Of a stretch of 64,000 nucleotides of DNA, positions 54,301 through 64,000 are shown piece by piece (position 1 is the stretch's first letter; each line of letters opens with the position of its first letter). The stretch comes from Takakia lepidozioides (Eukaryota > Streptophyta > Takakiopsida > Takakiales > Takakiaceae), in NCBI GenBank assembly GCA_030704615.1, contig CM060734.1, positions 14,200,001-14,264,000 on the forward strand. The letters are read 5' to 3'. The translations under genes and the position numbers were made by a program. The notes under the pieces were generated by a model. The model saw nothing but the letters and a program-made list of their open reading frames with translations, did no database searches and was not told where the DNA came from.

Positions 54301-54860
54301 TTGAGGAAAACTCAAGTTGGAATGGTGATTGTGACAAATTGCTTCAATTGTGCTTACAAACAATAATGCAAGTGTATTACCATGGAGGTGATGATATTTT
54401 CATTTCTTTGGAAATTGGTACAATTGTGAAAGTCATGACCACAAATAAGACCAAGAAAATGGTTAATAATTATCCCATGATTGAAGAACAATTGGACCTT
54501 TTGGATGGATATAAGGCCAATATTGCCAAAGTGATGATAGTGAATAATTTACAACCAATTGATCTATCTAAGAGCATCATTGATTGTGAATGACTATGTG
54601 TTATAAATCAGCCAAAAAAGTTAGAAGCTAATTTTTTCCAACAGACTTTCATTATGAGACTTTTTCCAAGAGTTTCTAATTTCTTTTTACAGATGGTATT
54701 TCAATTTGGGAAATTGAGAACCAAGATAATTTGGACAATTATAAAGTTTCAATGGGAAATCAAGATTTTGGTGGACTATCCGAGTCTATTGGATGCACAA
54801 TTGGTGAAGCAACCCGATCCATCGATTGGGCAATTGAAGAAAGAGCTTAGCTGGTTTCAT
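51364..54860 (+). pseudogene. Gypsy H gag-like coiled-coil protein, split by an insertion
   Basis: The first part (51364-51631) reads MEQFVPTTPREAYLYNYYVN, VQEENCGLHSEVSRLREENL and ends in a coiled coil LEAKLKELEERF after one TGA. The second part resumes at about 53805: FVDFDDLTVQLNLAQMTNLE, KDFEAEALLQEM, then frame 54033-54593 (MKVQFLDDQVATLLSEKVSF, IEENSSWNGDCDKLLQLCLQ, IMQVYYHGGDDIFISLEIGT) and a short frame to 54860. It is acidic and rich in coiled coil. Position after LTR and primer site makes it the gag/leader protein of this family; no zinc knuckle or pol follows. Confidence 0.5.
51631..53825. repeat. 2.2-kb insert with 213-bp direct repeats containing poly-C
   Basis: Segment GTTTTTGGGCCAACGATAAA...CTTCGTTGACTTTGA occurs at about 51628-51842 and 53608-53822, nearly identical apart from the length of a poly-C run (51800-51820 and 53774-53800). 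The 1.76 kb between has short open frames with no recognised domain, including a 167-residue plus frame at 52932-53435. It interrupts the gag-like gene of H. It may be a small non-autonomous LTR element, but no target duplication or TG...CA ends are clear. Confidence 0.6.
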
Positions 54861-54867
54861 GTATTTG

Positions 54868-56717
54868 GATGGGCAACCATCCGTTCCGTTCACCCGTTGA
54901 ATGAATTCCCTTGGATCTGCTATTACTCTGGGATCTACTCGACTGCGTTGCGCGTGCTCATGATTCTTTTCTCATTCTGTTCATGAACTATATGCGTAAT
55001 GACTCTATATGCAACGTGCGTGCCAAATTTGGGAGGGATACAAAATTCATTTGAACTGATAACCACAATTTCTTCCCTGTTTTGCACTCCAAACTTGATT
55101 TGTGTTCTACTTTGTGCACTCTTCATAAAGAGTTCTGCAATATTGAGCGAAGACAACAATTTTTTCTTGAATCCCTTTTTATTGGTCCAAATTATGGCAG
55201 GGATGTAGCGGTGGGAGGTTTGAAGCCGCAGAACAAAATTGAGCCAAAAATAAAATCGATACGTGGCAGAAACCCCCAATGAAAAGACAGTGTTGACCTA
55301 ATTACTGGCTTCAAATTCATTTAAAATCGATTAAATTCTCGAATGGGTTGAGGGCTCAGCGCGTCGATGGGGATGCAAATGATTTTGTCTTCTGTTGTGT
55401 CTCTGCACATGTGCCGCACACATGTTGAAGCACATGCTGGCAAAAGATGGGCTTTAACCACATCCGTTCAATGGGTGCAATAGTCGTGCACACATTGCAT
55501 GATTTCTTTTTCGCAATGAACAAAAACTGCATGACAGGTGAACGCCTCATTGGCCCATTGAACGAATTTCGATTGATCTCGTATTGCTCTGGGACCTGTC
55601 CGATGGTATGTTGAACATGCTGGCCAAGTCTCGAAGCAAACGAAAATCATTTGGATGGGCAACCATCCGTTTGGCCCATTGAACGAATTTCGTTTCATCT
55701 CATATTACTCTGGGACCTCTTAGATGGTACACTGAACATACATGCCAAGTCTCAAAGGGAACCAAAATCATTTCGATGGGCAACCATCCGTTCAGCCATC
55801 GTATGAATTTACACATGGACCTGTTGGGCTACGTTTCGCGTGCTCCCGATTTTTTTTTCATTCTGTTTCTGAACCGTATGAGTGGGTATAAAATCGATAC
55901 GTGGGAGAAACCCCCAATGAAAAGACAATCTGCTATTACACAGGGACCTGTTGGACTCCGTTTCGCGTGCTCCTGTTTTTTTTTTTTCATTCTGTTTCTG
56001 AACCGTATGTGTAATGACTCAATATGCAACGCGCGTGCCAAATTCGGGAAGGAAACAAAATTCGTTTGGACCGAGAACACAGTTTCTTCCCTGTTTTGCA
56101 CTCCAAACTTGATTTGTGTTCTACTTCGTGCACTCTTCATAAAGAGTTCTGCAATAGCGAGCGAAGATGTCCAACACTCTTATCTTGGATCATTTTTTAT
56201 TGGTCCAAATTCTGGCAGGGATGTAGCGGTGGGAGGTTTGAAGCCGCAGAACAAAATTGAGCCAAAAATAAAATCGATACGTGGCAGAAACCCCCAATGA
56301 AAAGACAGTGTTGACCTAATTACTGGCTTCAAATTCATTTAAAATCGATTAAATTCTCGAATGGGTTGAGGGCTGAGCGCGTCGATGGGGAGGCAAATGA
56401 TTTTGTCTTCTGTTGTGTCTCTGCACATGTGCCGTACACATGTTGATGCACATGCTGGCAAAAGATGGGCTTTAACCACATCCGTTCAATGGGTGCAATA
56501 GCCGTGCACGCATTGCAGGATTTCTTTTTCGCAATAAACCAAAATTGGATGACAGGTGAACGCCTCATTGGCCCATTGAAAGAATTTCGATTGATCTCGT
56601 ATTGCTCTGGGACCTGTCAGATGGTACATTGAACATGCTGGCCAAATCTCGGAGCGAACGAAAATCATTTGGATGGGCAACCATCCGTTGCGTTCACCCG
56701 TTGAATGAATTCCCTAT
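54868..56717. repeat. Tandem duplication of ~1.02 kb bounded by a hairpin-bearing word
   Basis: 54990-55600 and 56005-56630 match at an offset of about 1019 bp. The hairpin GGATGGGCAACCATCC occurs at 54868, 55653, 55773 (one change) and 56671. The outer ends share GTTCACCCGTTGAATGAATT (54888 and 56690). Short open frames are repeated copies without known domains. The block separates gypsy H from the LINE RT to the right. Confidence 0.8.
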
Positions 56718-57786
56718 TTTTTAGGTATCCGGTTTGCTCAGGTCTGATGAGCTTGGACAACATGGGCTGCAGGCGCATTGCTAATGCCTTAGCAATTATT
56801 TTGTATGTAGAGTTCAAAAGCGTGATAGGCCTGTAGTTTGATGAGCTCTCCTTATTACCTTTCTTGCAGATGAGGGTCATGACCCCTTGCGATAGCTGCG
56901 ATGGCATGATCCCATTTTCCAGAATGTCTGAAGCCATGCGCAAAAAATCTTCACTCAAGGTATCCCAAAGGGCCAGGAAGAATTCCACTGGGCTCAGAAT
57001 TTTGTGTGGCCTCGTCGTAATGAGGATGGTTAGGTGATGGGGCCACCATCTCATTAACATAGGAGCAAACTACCTTCATGCGCTGAGGACTTAGAATTTT
57101 TTTGGCATATGAAATTTACAACTACCTCCATGCAGGTAGTTGTAGGTATTTCTACATGCAGGTAGTTGCAAAACCAAGCTGAATGAGAGTAGTTACAAAC
57201 CATCTCCATGGAGGTAGTCATAATCAGCGCCGGACACCATAACCCCGTTTGGGGAATGGAACCCCAGTCCTGCGCAGCTTCATCATTATCGACGTACCAC
57301 CAGATCACAACCTCCATCTCGCTGGAAAGCTGACGTTTTTTCCATATATAAGAGAAACAGGGCAATAGGGATCATTTTGATGTAGCGTGGCCCGCTGTCA
57401 GGTCGCTGTCCCCTCTGCACTGTGCGGCCTCATTACGACGAGGCCACACAAAATTCAGAGGCATTCCACTGGCAGCCCATCAAGCCTGGGGGTTTGGAGG
57501 GGACCAACATTTTAGCAGCTTGCAGCAGCTCCAATGTGGTGAAGGGGGAGGAAAGGGACTCCTGATCCGTGGGGGTAAGGATTGCAGCATAAGAGGCAAG
57601 CACTTCCTCTCTAAATTCAGCAGCTGAGGGGGCATCAACAGGTTTAGCAAAAAGGTTACCAAAGTGTCTGGCAGCTGCCGCAGCCATTTGCTGTTCTCCG
57701 CCATCGCTTGCTCGCCTATGTGCCGATGAACGTCCAGCTCCCTTCTCTTCTTCTATCTCCTCTAGGATGTGTATCGTCCAGTTCAT
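56718..57786 (-). pseudogene. L1-type LINE linker and reverse transcriptase start
   Basis: Frame 57433-57786 (minus) ends with AAARHFGNLFAKPVDAP, LTPTDQESLSSPFTTLELLQ and AAKMLVPSKPPG, the pre-RT region before the PGxDGxPxEFF motif. After the MITE, frame 56665-57060 gives PVEFFLALWDTLSEDFLRMA, ILENGIMPSQLSQGVMTLIC, KKGNKESSSNYRPITLLNST, YKIIAKALAMRLQPMLSKLI and RPEQTGYLKN. This is the typical plant L1 RT N-terminal half. The catalytic motifs are missing because sequence ends at 56718. Confidence 0.85.
56992..57462. mobile_element. MULE-like MITE, 471 bp
   Basis: Terminal inverted repeats of about 34 bp share GAATTTTGTGTGGCCTCGTC, inward to ATGAGG. A 10-bp target duplication ATTCCACTGG (56982-56991 and 57463-57472) repeats the LINE PVEFF codons, showing insertion into the RT. 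The size of the duplication fits a Mutator-like element. The interior has repeated CTACCTCCATGCAGGTAGTT-type hairpins and no gene. Confidence 0.8.
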
Positions 57787-58309
57787 TCCCTTTCATCTTT
57801 CTCCTCGTCTTGAATGACTGATTATCCATCTACGATCTACGAATTTTCCCCTTCTTCATTTCCTCTCCACCTTCCTTTGGGGAGCTTTCATCCTGGAGCT
57901 GGCTCTTCGGTCTCTATGAGCCAGGCAAGCAGCTAAGGCCGAATCTCTTACGAAACTCTTATGTTTTGTTTCTTGCACTTCAAGAGCTTAATCGATCATT
58001 GTGCACATTCAGTCACCTGTTGAGCTCTCCTTGTCGCGCGCTGACCCCTGCCTTGGCTGTGCTGGATATGGTGTATCTCGACCATTGCCTGCCGAAGCGA
58101 CCTTCATGACCTTAAGTGGGCGCGTTTTCTTGCGCGGATTGTCAGAGTCAGCCTGTGGTGCTGCTCCCTCTTCAGATAAGCTTCGAAACCCTCTCGCTCT
58201 CTCCCCCGCATCCCACTTCTTTCTTTGCTGCTATCCTAGTGCCGTTCTCTGACACCTCTCTCTACCGATTAATTTCTTCTCGGGCTTCCTTCATTTCTTC
58301 CCTCGAGAT
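57787..58309 (+). other. LINE 5' untranslated region at the inversion junction
   Basis: C/T-rich DNA (TCTTCTTCTATCTCCTC and similar), no domain in short open frames. It should contain the junction between the inverted halves and the 5' UTR of the LINE. Confidence 0.45.
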
Positions 58310-59887
58310 GGCTCCGTTGGCCAATGCGGCAGCTGGAGGCCCGCAACGAGATCCCTCCTACCGTTCTAACAGAAGTCGCAGAGAAAGAAGAAGAAGTGGC
58401 TCGTACTGTAAGCAAAATGGAGCTGGACTGCTGGGTTCTACTCCCTTCATGTCCTCCCCACCTGGGAGACAGGTGGAGGTATGGAGTGAAGTAGCTGCAC
58501 CTTCCAGCGAGCATCAGCCTATCCTGCAGCTTAACATGGACGTTGTTAAATCCCACTCTAAGCTTCTCTCTGAACAGGGCATCCTCCTCTATTTTCCAGG
58601 AAGTGCAAGAGATCGTCACTGGGCGCGCATGTGGACCTTGGAACACTTGGGAGCTGACGGGGGGCTAACACCCCACTTTTGTCACCCGTCAGGGAGGGGT
58701 TTTTTCTCCATTTTGTTCAGTTCAATTGAATTTGCTTCTAAAGCTCTGAAATTCAACGTGAGGAAATCTAGATACCGCGTGCACATCTTTCCTTGGCTGG
58801 CTGAGTGGGGACACAAGATTGGTTTGACTTGCAAGCCTCGAGTGATTGCATTTTGTCGTACCTTCCTGGAAACCACATGCGCTCCTTGCATGAGATTGGT
58901 GCCCATTTTGGGGCCTTCATTGGCACTATGAATGTTAATGATTATGGGGATGCTGAACCCATTAGCATTGACTCAGAGGCTAACTGGGATCCCACCTGGG
59001 ACTCTGGTGTTCCTAAAATTGTGGTATGGATGCCTGAAAATGCAGTGATTAGGGACTCTCTTAAGCTGCCTACCCTGGACGATTCTTACATCACAGTTGC
59101 AGTGATTGACGAGAGCCTCAGTATTATGCGCTACAGATATCATAAGGAAGGTCACGTTAAGGTGGATTGCCCTTTGAACAAGAAAGATGTGCTCCCTAAT
59201 GTGGCCTCTCCACTTGTGGCAGCTAGTCCTTCTAACGAAGTCTCAAGGATGGAGAATCAGTTTCAGCAAATGCAAGTGGAGGTCTCGCCAAATGAAAGAC
59301 CTCCGGCTAAGAGACCTAGGGTGATCTCTACACCTTCTTCCTCTCGGTTCTTGAGTCCTAAGGATTTGTTGATCTCCCCAACCTCATTGCAAGATCCAGG
59401 GCAGAAGCGGTCATCTTTCAATTGGGAGAACTCCTTGGGCATATTGGTGTCGCTATCAAAGCGAATCAGAATGTGCAGGGGTGAAGCTGAGAGGCAACCA
59501 GACATTAACCTAAGGGCCTTTTGTAGCAGACTAAAGTCCTTTGAAAGGCTCCTAATCCCCGATGACTTCTCTCCAGTGGGTCCAATGGATGTTGCTGTTC
59601 ATGTCATCCCCTTGGTGTATGGTTTTCCAGAGGGCTCTCCAGCCATTTTGGCAACGGGTGGTGATTCGTTCATCGGTTCTTGGATCTTCCCAGAGGATAT
59701 TCTCTCTTTAGCTCCGGGGAAAGAGATGGATTCCATTCTTTCTAAAATCCGTAACATCTTCACGGCCTTCCTTCCCCATCTTACTATAACTCCTACAACT
59801 CCTATCTTCTTTGGGGCCTTCCTTCACCAATCTTCCTCTGGCAACATATCTGTGCAGCTGCTGCCACCATTTGTCTTGAGGACTTGA
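58310..59887 (+). pseudogene. LINE ORF1: DUF4283-like domain and decayed zinc knuckle
   Basis: From about 58310 (MAPLANAAAGG) the first frame gives a basic start, then SKLLSEQGILLYFPGSARDR, WTLEHLG, GFFSILFSSIEFASKALKFN and SRYRVHIFPWLAEWG, the pattern of the DUF4283-type RNA-binding region in plant L1 ORF1. A frameshift near 58850 moves to frame 58805-59887: RSLHEIGAHFGAFIGTMNVN, KIVVWMPENAVIRDSLKLP, and MRYRYHKEGHVKVDCPLNKK at the place of a CCHC knuckle whose first cysteines are replaced. The remainder is serine/proline-rich. ORF1 proteins package LINE RNA. Confidence 0.65.
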
Positions 59888-60493
59888 AATTGCAGGAAAG
59901 TTCCTTCTCCTTTCTAACCTGGATGTCTGGGAAGCAGATCCCAGAGAGCTTCGGAGATACTGCAAATAGGAAGTTTCTGGCGGCTATTTATGATGCTGGG
60001 CTGAAGATAGTGGAAGAGATTCTACATAGCCAAAGATCGGAGCGTCCACAATCTGAGTCTCCCATAAGCGACAAGATCTTCACTATGGTGGATCTCACCA
60101 TTGCCTCTCCTTCCCCGGTGAGCCCTTTCTTCCCTCTTTGCTTTCACTGCCTTACATGCTTCCTCTTTCCCGTCTTTCCCAGCAGGTGCTGGGCTCTAAC
60201 TATATGTCTGATCAGTGGCCGATTCAGTCCAGTTCTCCTGCTTATGAACAAGGTGTGGAGCCCTGTCACATCGCTCCCATTGCTTGCCTGACTGCTAGGC
60301 CTTCCTCTCCTCCTCGGTGTGGCGCAGCTTCTCCAACTGAGTATTATCCATCCCATGCTATTCCAATCAGACCCCTCGTGGCTGTCTTCACAAAGAGACC
60401 CCTGCCGTTGCGCCTCTTTTTCATTCACTGCTTCCATTTCTTTCAGCCATCAAATCTTGGGAGGCTTCGCATGGGCTGCCTGTTCTTCCCCAC
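59888..60493 (+). other. ORF1 tail and ORF1-ORF2 spacer of the LINE
   Basis: Frame 59884-60291 gives KQIPESFGDTANRKFLAAIY then DAGLKIVEEILHSQRSERPQ, which may be the C terminus of ORF1 in a shifted frame. The rest is proline/serine-rich with no motif. Confidence 0.4.
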
Positions 60494-61720
60494 ATGAGTT
60501 GGTCCCTCTACTCCTGGAATATTTGGGGTATGGGTTCAGATACCTCCATGCCCAAAAGAAGACGTATCAAGCTTTGGGCTTCCTCACTTCTGCCCTCTTC
60601 TGCCATCATCTTTCGCCAAGAAACAAAGCTGGACGACGTTAAAATTCGTTCCATTGGTAACTCTTTCTGGCCTTCCCACATTGCCTGGTGGAATCCCGCA
60701 ATTTCTTCTTCTCGTGGTGGTACCGCGGTCCTCGTGACTCCCTCCCTTGCTGCTTCAGTCCATGAAGTCCAAATTTGGGTGCAAGGACGGGTTCAGCGTG
60801 TGATCACTGAGCAGTCCTCCCCCTTTGGTCTTTCAACCTTCATCAATGTGTACGCTCCAAATTCTTCTCTAGATAGGGCTGCCCTCTGGGATACTATTAG
60901 GGACAAGGTTATTGGTGACTTTAATATGGTTGACTGTTTCAATGATAGATTGGCTCACGCCTCGCTATCTCTTTCTGATACTGAGCGGACGGCATGGGAT
61001 TTGCTTTGTTTCTCAGTAGGTCTGTTGGATGTTTATGTGGAGAATTCTGATGGCCTGAAATACACATGGTCTAATTTGAGACACCTCCTCATCTCTGTAT
61101 GGCTCGCTTGGATAGGATCTACTGTATGCATTCTCCATTAGTCTGGTCTCGTAATGTGCCTCAGGCCCCCATCCTCCCTGATTTTGATTATGCCATTGTG
61201 CAAGTGGACTTCAAGCTCCAGGGCTGCATGCCAGAGGACGGGGTTTTAAACTGAACACCTCCATCTTGAGAAAGCTCGACTGTCTGCAGCTCCTGAAAAA
61301 AGAATGGTCAGAGTCAGGCCTGGGTTACCAATCTCCCTCCATTACCTTCTTGCATAAACTAAAAGCCACCAGGAAGCTGGCGCAGTCCCTTTCCAAATCC
61401 TTGGCAGAGGAAAATTCCAGTCGTCATAGAGCTCTAACCAAGTATTTAAGACACTCCCAACAGAGGATTGAAAAAGACAGGACTGGCCCGGTTACCATGG
61501 AAACCTACCTTGAGGCAAAGAGAAATATGGCTAGCTTTGCTCTGGAGAAGGAAAAGTTTTTCCGCATCAAAGCTGGGGTTAACTGGTCTCTAAAGGGCGA
61601 GAAAATGAATGGATATTTTTTCCAGAAGGTGAAGCAGAGAAGAGAGGCTACTATGCTGCAATCCATCACTGACCCCAATGGAGGCACCTTCACCAATCCC
61701 AAGTTCAGGGTGAGGAGCGG
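60494..61720 (+). pseudogene. LINE ORF2: endonuclease and linker, truncated before RT
   Basis: Endonuclease motifs in frame 60494-61141: SWSLYSWNIWGMGSDTS, IIFRQETKLDDVKIRSIG (catalytic Glu), SSRGGTAVLVTPSLA, FINVYAPNSSLDRAALWDTI, VIGDFNMVDCFNDRLAH (GDFN) and LKYTWSN. The SDH motif region is degraded. Frame 61266-61841 continues with the helical linker (LKKEWSESGLGYQSPSITFL, ALEKEKFFRIKAGVNWSLKG, YFFQKVKQRREATMLQSITD). It breaks at about 61720; the next part of the protein is on the minus strand at 57700. A stop and frameshift near 61141-61260 separate the two. Confidence 0.8.
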
Positions 61721-61730
61721 ACAGCAAAAT

Positions 61731-62911
61731 CGGCTACGTCCTAAGCCCCCTCACCGCTTTTCGCGGAGCGTTTTCGACGCTTCATGGCCAGCGATTCTCT
61801 ATTCTCTACCCTTTCTTTTTCTTCCCTTTAATTTTTTTTAATTTTTTTAATTGTTTTAGAAAAGAGGGGGATTGTAGCCCTGATTTACTTTATTATAAAA
61901 TATTTTTTGGGGGGGCAAAAAGCCCTTACAAGTTATTTGGAATTATTCGGGGAAAAAAATTAAAACCTCTTCTCTCATCATAAGGCATGTGAGGCTAGAT
62001 TCCGGGGCCGGGGATATACTCCTCTTTTAGTCCGGTATTACCAGTATGAGGGTTGTAGCACAGTAGGGCAGTGACATGCTTGATAGGACGGAACCTCGTA
62101 CAACGATCAACCTTACTTTCACACTTTCATCCAAACACCACAAGGTACACCGTACAAGATCTGTAACCAAAATCCACCACCCTGATTTCTTGAGTGCTTT
62201 GATTTATATAGTACTTAGGCATATAATCCTATCCAGCCAAATGGCCATCGTTCATTGGCTGGCCAGATGCCATCCCAGCTAGGCCACACAATCAGGCCAC
62301 CTCATCTAGTCTAATCCTAATCTAACTGTTAAACTAAAAACAACATCAACTTAATATAGCCAGCTGTACCGGCACCTAATGCGTTACGGCTACTCTGCCA
62401 CCATCCATCCAGGATTAACTATGAGTTTCATTCATCGTGTCATTCGTTACTTTGAATGAGCATCACCATCCTGCTCCATCCGCTATTTCATTCATCCATG
62501 CCCAAAAGCAAGCAGGTCGGAATCTCCACATCACATATGTGAGGCTTGCTGGCCCCTCAAGCCAAGCAAGCTCCAGCGAGCTACAAAGGAAAAGAGAACA
62601 AGGGAACTATAACAAAACTAGACAAAAAAACTAGGCATCCGAGCAGGCTTGGGATGAAAAAACCAAATGAACAAAACCTTGCCCTGCAAGGTGGGCGAAG
62701 GACAAAAGATCAATTTGGAAAAACCCCAATCTTGGTACAATGTGATGCCATCACTAGCACGAAACAACAAACGAATGTTAATTATGGCTCAGTGCTGACA
62801 GATTGCAGACGAGAGAGGGCAGCCCAAGTTGGAGTATAAATCACCTGTCTATTTTCCACATTCAAACATGTCAAGTCAAACGTTAGAGTGCAGGGAACTA
62901 ACAAAGACACA
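61731..62911. other. AT-rich DNA without recognised genes
   Basis: T-rich at 61800-61860 (TTTAATTTTTTT), a G-run with A-rich flanks near 61905, and TTCATCCAT/CATTCGT words at 62410-62500 resembling those in element D and the MULE-B tail. Short frames have no motif. Confidence 0.5.
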
Positions 62912-63563
62912 TGTAGAATAAAACTATAATCAACCCTAAAGAAAAGGATAAATCAGTCTAGAGTTCGTTCGCTGGGGAAAGCATACAATTGAATTGCTAT
63001 GTCGTGATTATAACACTATATCTACTTCTAATTGTCTCCCAACAATAAATGTCTTAATATTCATCTCAATTAAATTCCTCTCGACACTTCATCAAATAAT
63101 CCTCATTTTTTTCTTTCACACAAAATTCTTCCCATTAAACTCCAACATCTCATCATATTAACATGAAGCTTACAGAGTATTTCATCAGATCTTTGTCTCA
63201 TTACACTACTCATATTTTTCTTATCTCTTACTTAAGCTCCTCAAAATGACAAATTAGCATCTCATGTGCTAGGGCCTCGGCACTCTCGCTCGAATGACCA
63301 TGAATACATCGATTCAGCTGGACTCATAGTGTCCTACTCTAACTACCATAACTACCTAGCACTGATTCAATGGGCTAACATCTATCCTAATAACCCTATT
63401 CCTACCAATTATGATCCCCATTATTTGAATTTACTTCCGTTCTAGCATCCTACCCAATTCTATCAAATTATCGAACCTCATAGTGCAATTTCACATCCAA
63501 TTCTTGTTCATTTGCACTCCAATTCTAAATGATACTCCACAAAGAATTTTCTATTATTCTACA
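62912..63563 (-). repeat. Inverted copy of the G/H LTR
   Basis: Reverse complement of 50471-51133, 652 bp, nearly complete from TGTAGAATAAAAC to TTATTCTACA on the plus strand. On the minus strand no primer site of the H type follows it, and no 5-bp target duplication flanks it (ACACA on the left, TAGCC on the right), so it is a 3' LTR of a minus-strand copy or a rearranged solo LTR. Confidence 0.85.
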
Positions 63564-64000
63564 TAGCCCTACTCCTAGTTGTGCAGCGCCCCCGCAAACA
63601 CTATCTCTTAAAGAAAAACTAAGTCATAATCTTCTTGGCAGGTGGTTCCTCCACTTCATCGTCTTGACAATCACAAGTTTCTCAGCCATGAACATGTCTT
63701 CTTCCTTCATCATAATGTCTCCACCATTTTCTTTAAGATAAAAAAAATTGCTGATAATAACTTCAGAAGAAACTAATAAAGAGCCCCACTCCTATTTCAA
63801 ACTATATCCTCTTGTAGAATCACTCTATTTTTCTTATGCACTACATCCCCTCAAGCTTCTTCACCATTACATACATGAATACATGACATACTCCCACACT
63901 TATCTGTGTGCGTCCTCGCAAACAAATCACTTTATGCGGATGTATTGTGGGATATGTTGTCCTATGCTTATATATTAAGCACGACTTGAAGTCCTTACAC
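63564..64000. other. AT-rich DNA to the window end, no gene seen
   Basis: Short frames only. If 62912-63563 is the 3' LTR of a minus-strand element, this stretch would be its internal 3' region; no domain supports or excludes this. Confidence 0.4.

Larger units (their letters stand above)
56718..61730. mobile_element. L1-type LINE with inverted 5' part (twin-priming structure)
   Basis: Plus strand 58000-61720 holds ORF1, endonuclease and the linker up to ITDPNGGTFTNPK. Minus strand 57786-56718 holds the continuation: AAAAARHFGNLFAKP, then the RT start. The two halves therefore meet head to head at their 5' sides, and the break points in the protein fall at the same place. This is the structure left by twin-primed LINE integration. 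The sense half is cut at 56717 within RT by the tandem duplication. A MULE-like MITE interrupts the RT half. Confidence 0.65.

Noticed and set aside
62912-63563. Pairing of this LTR with 50471-51133 as one element
   Set aside because: The two copies are in opposite orientation, so they cannot be the two LTRs of a single insertion.

Overview
This is eukaryotic DNA made almost entirely of nested, decaying transposable elements. No intact host gene is seen. A plant is the best fit: Ty3/gypsy chromoviruses with an initiator-Met-type primer site and a chromodomain, an L1-type LINE with a DUF4283-like ORF1, GT-AG introns, and a decayed PPR (PLS-type) fragment. I cannot name the species; a seed-free plant or streptophyte relative is only a guess.

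Left half (1-32.5 kb) reads as a stack. The oldest layer is a minus-strand LINE (sense 32.4 to 28.4 kb, continuing at 2.6 to 2.05 kb). A minus-strand gypsy element (A, 2625-28359, target duplication GTTCT) splits its reverse transcriptase. Gypsy A carries element D in its left LTR (3137-8575) and, at its primer-binding site, a Mutator-like transposon (MULE-B, 11545-27730, target duplication TCGCCAAAC). A plus-strand chromovirus (C, 19184-26049, target duplication CACAC, LTRs about 99% alike) lies inside MULE-B. A partial relative of MULE-B sits at 1188-2049.

MULE-B is the notable object. It carries a transposase with a SWIM zinc finger and, divergently, a multi-exon gene that I read as a ParB-like domain followed by a permuted (motif IV before motif I) Rossmann methyltransferase. 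The copy here is broken: two in-frame TAG codons, loss of the motif IV exon, a local duplication and the chromovirus insertion. The missing exons occur as a fragment at 45.14-46.0 kb. A transposon that carries its own putative DNA/RNA methylation gene is my main candidate for an undescribed system.

Right half (33-64 kb) holds a gag-only LTR element between 351-bp repeats (33.85-40.26 kb), a gypsy element with gag and protease (E, 40.3-44.56 kb), an opposite-strand RT/RNase H block (F, 44.58-46.7 kb) interrupted by the methyltransferase fragment, and a pol region (G, 47.3-50.47 kb) whose 3' LTR is followed at once by a primer site and the gag of a second copy (H). After that come a poly-C-bearing repeat, a 1-kb tandem duplication, and an L1-type LINE with its 5' part inverted, as in twin priming, with a small MULE-like MITE inside. 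The ends are AT-rich DNA and one inverted copy of the G/H LTR.

Most ORFs are broken by stops that fit C-to-T change (CAG/CAA to TAG/TAA, CGA to TGA, TGG to TGA), as expected of methylated, silenced repeats.
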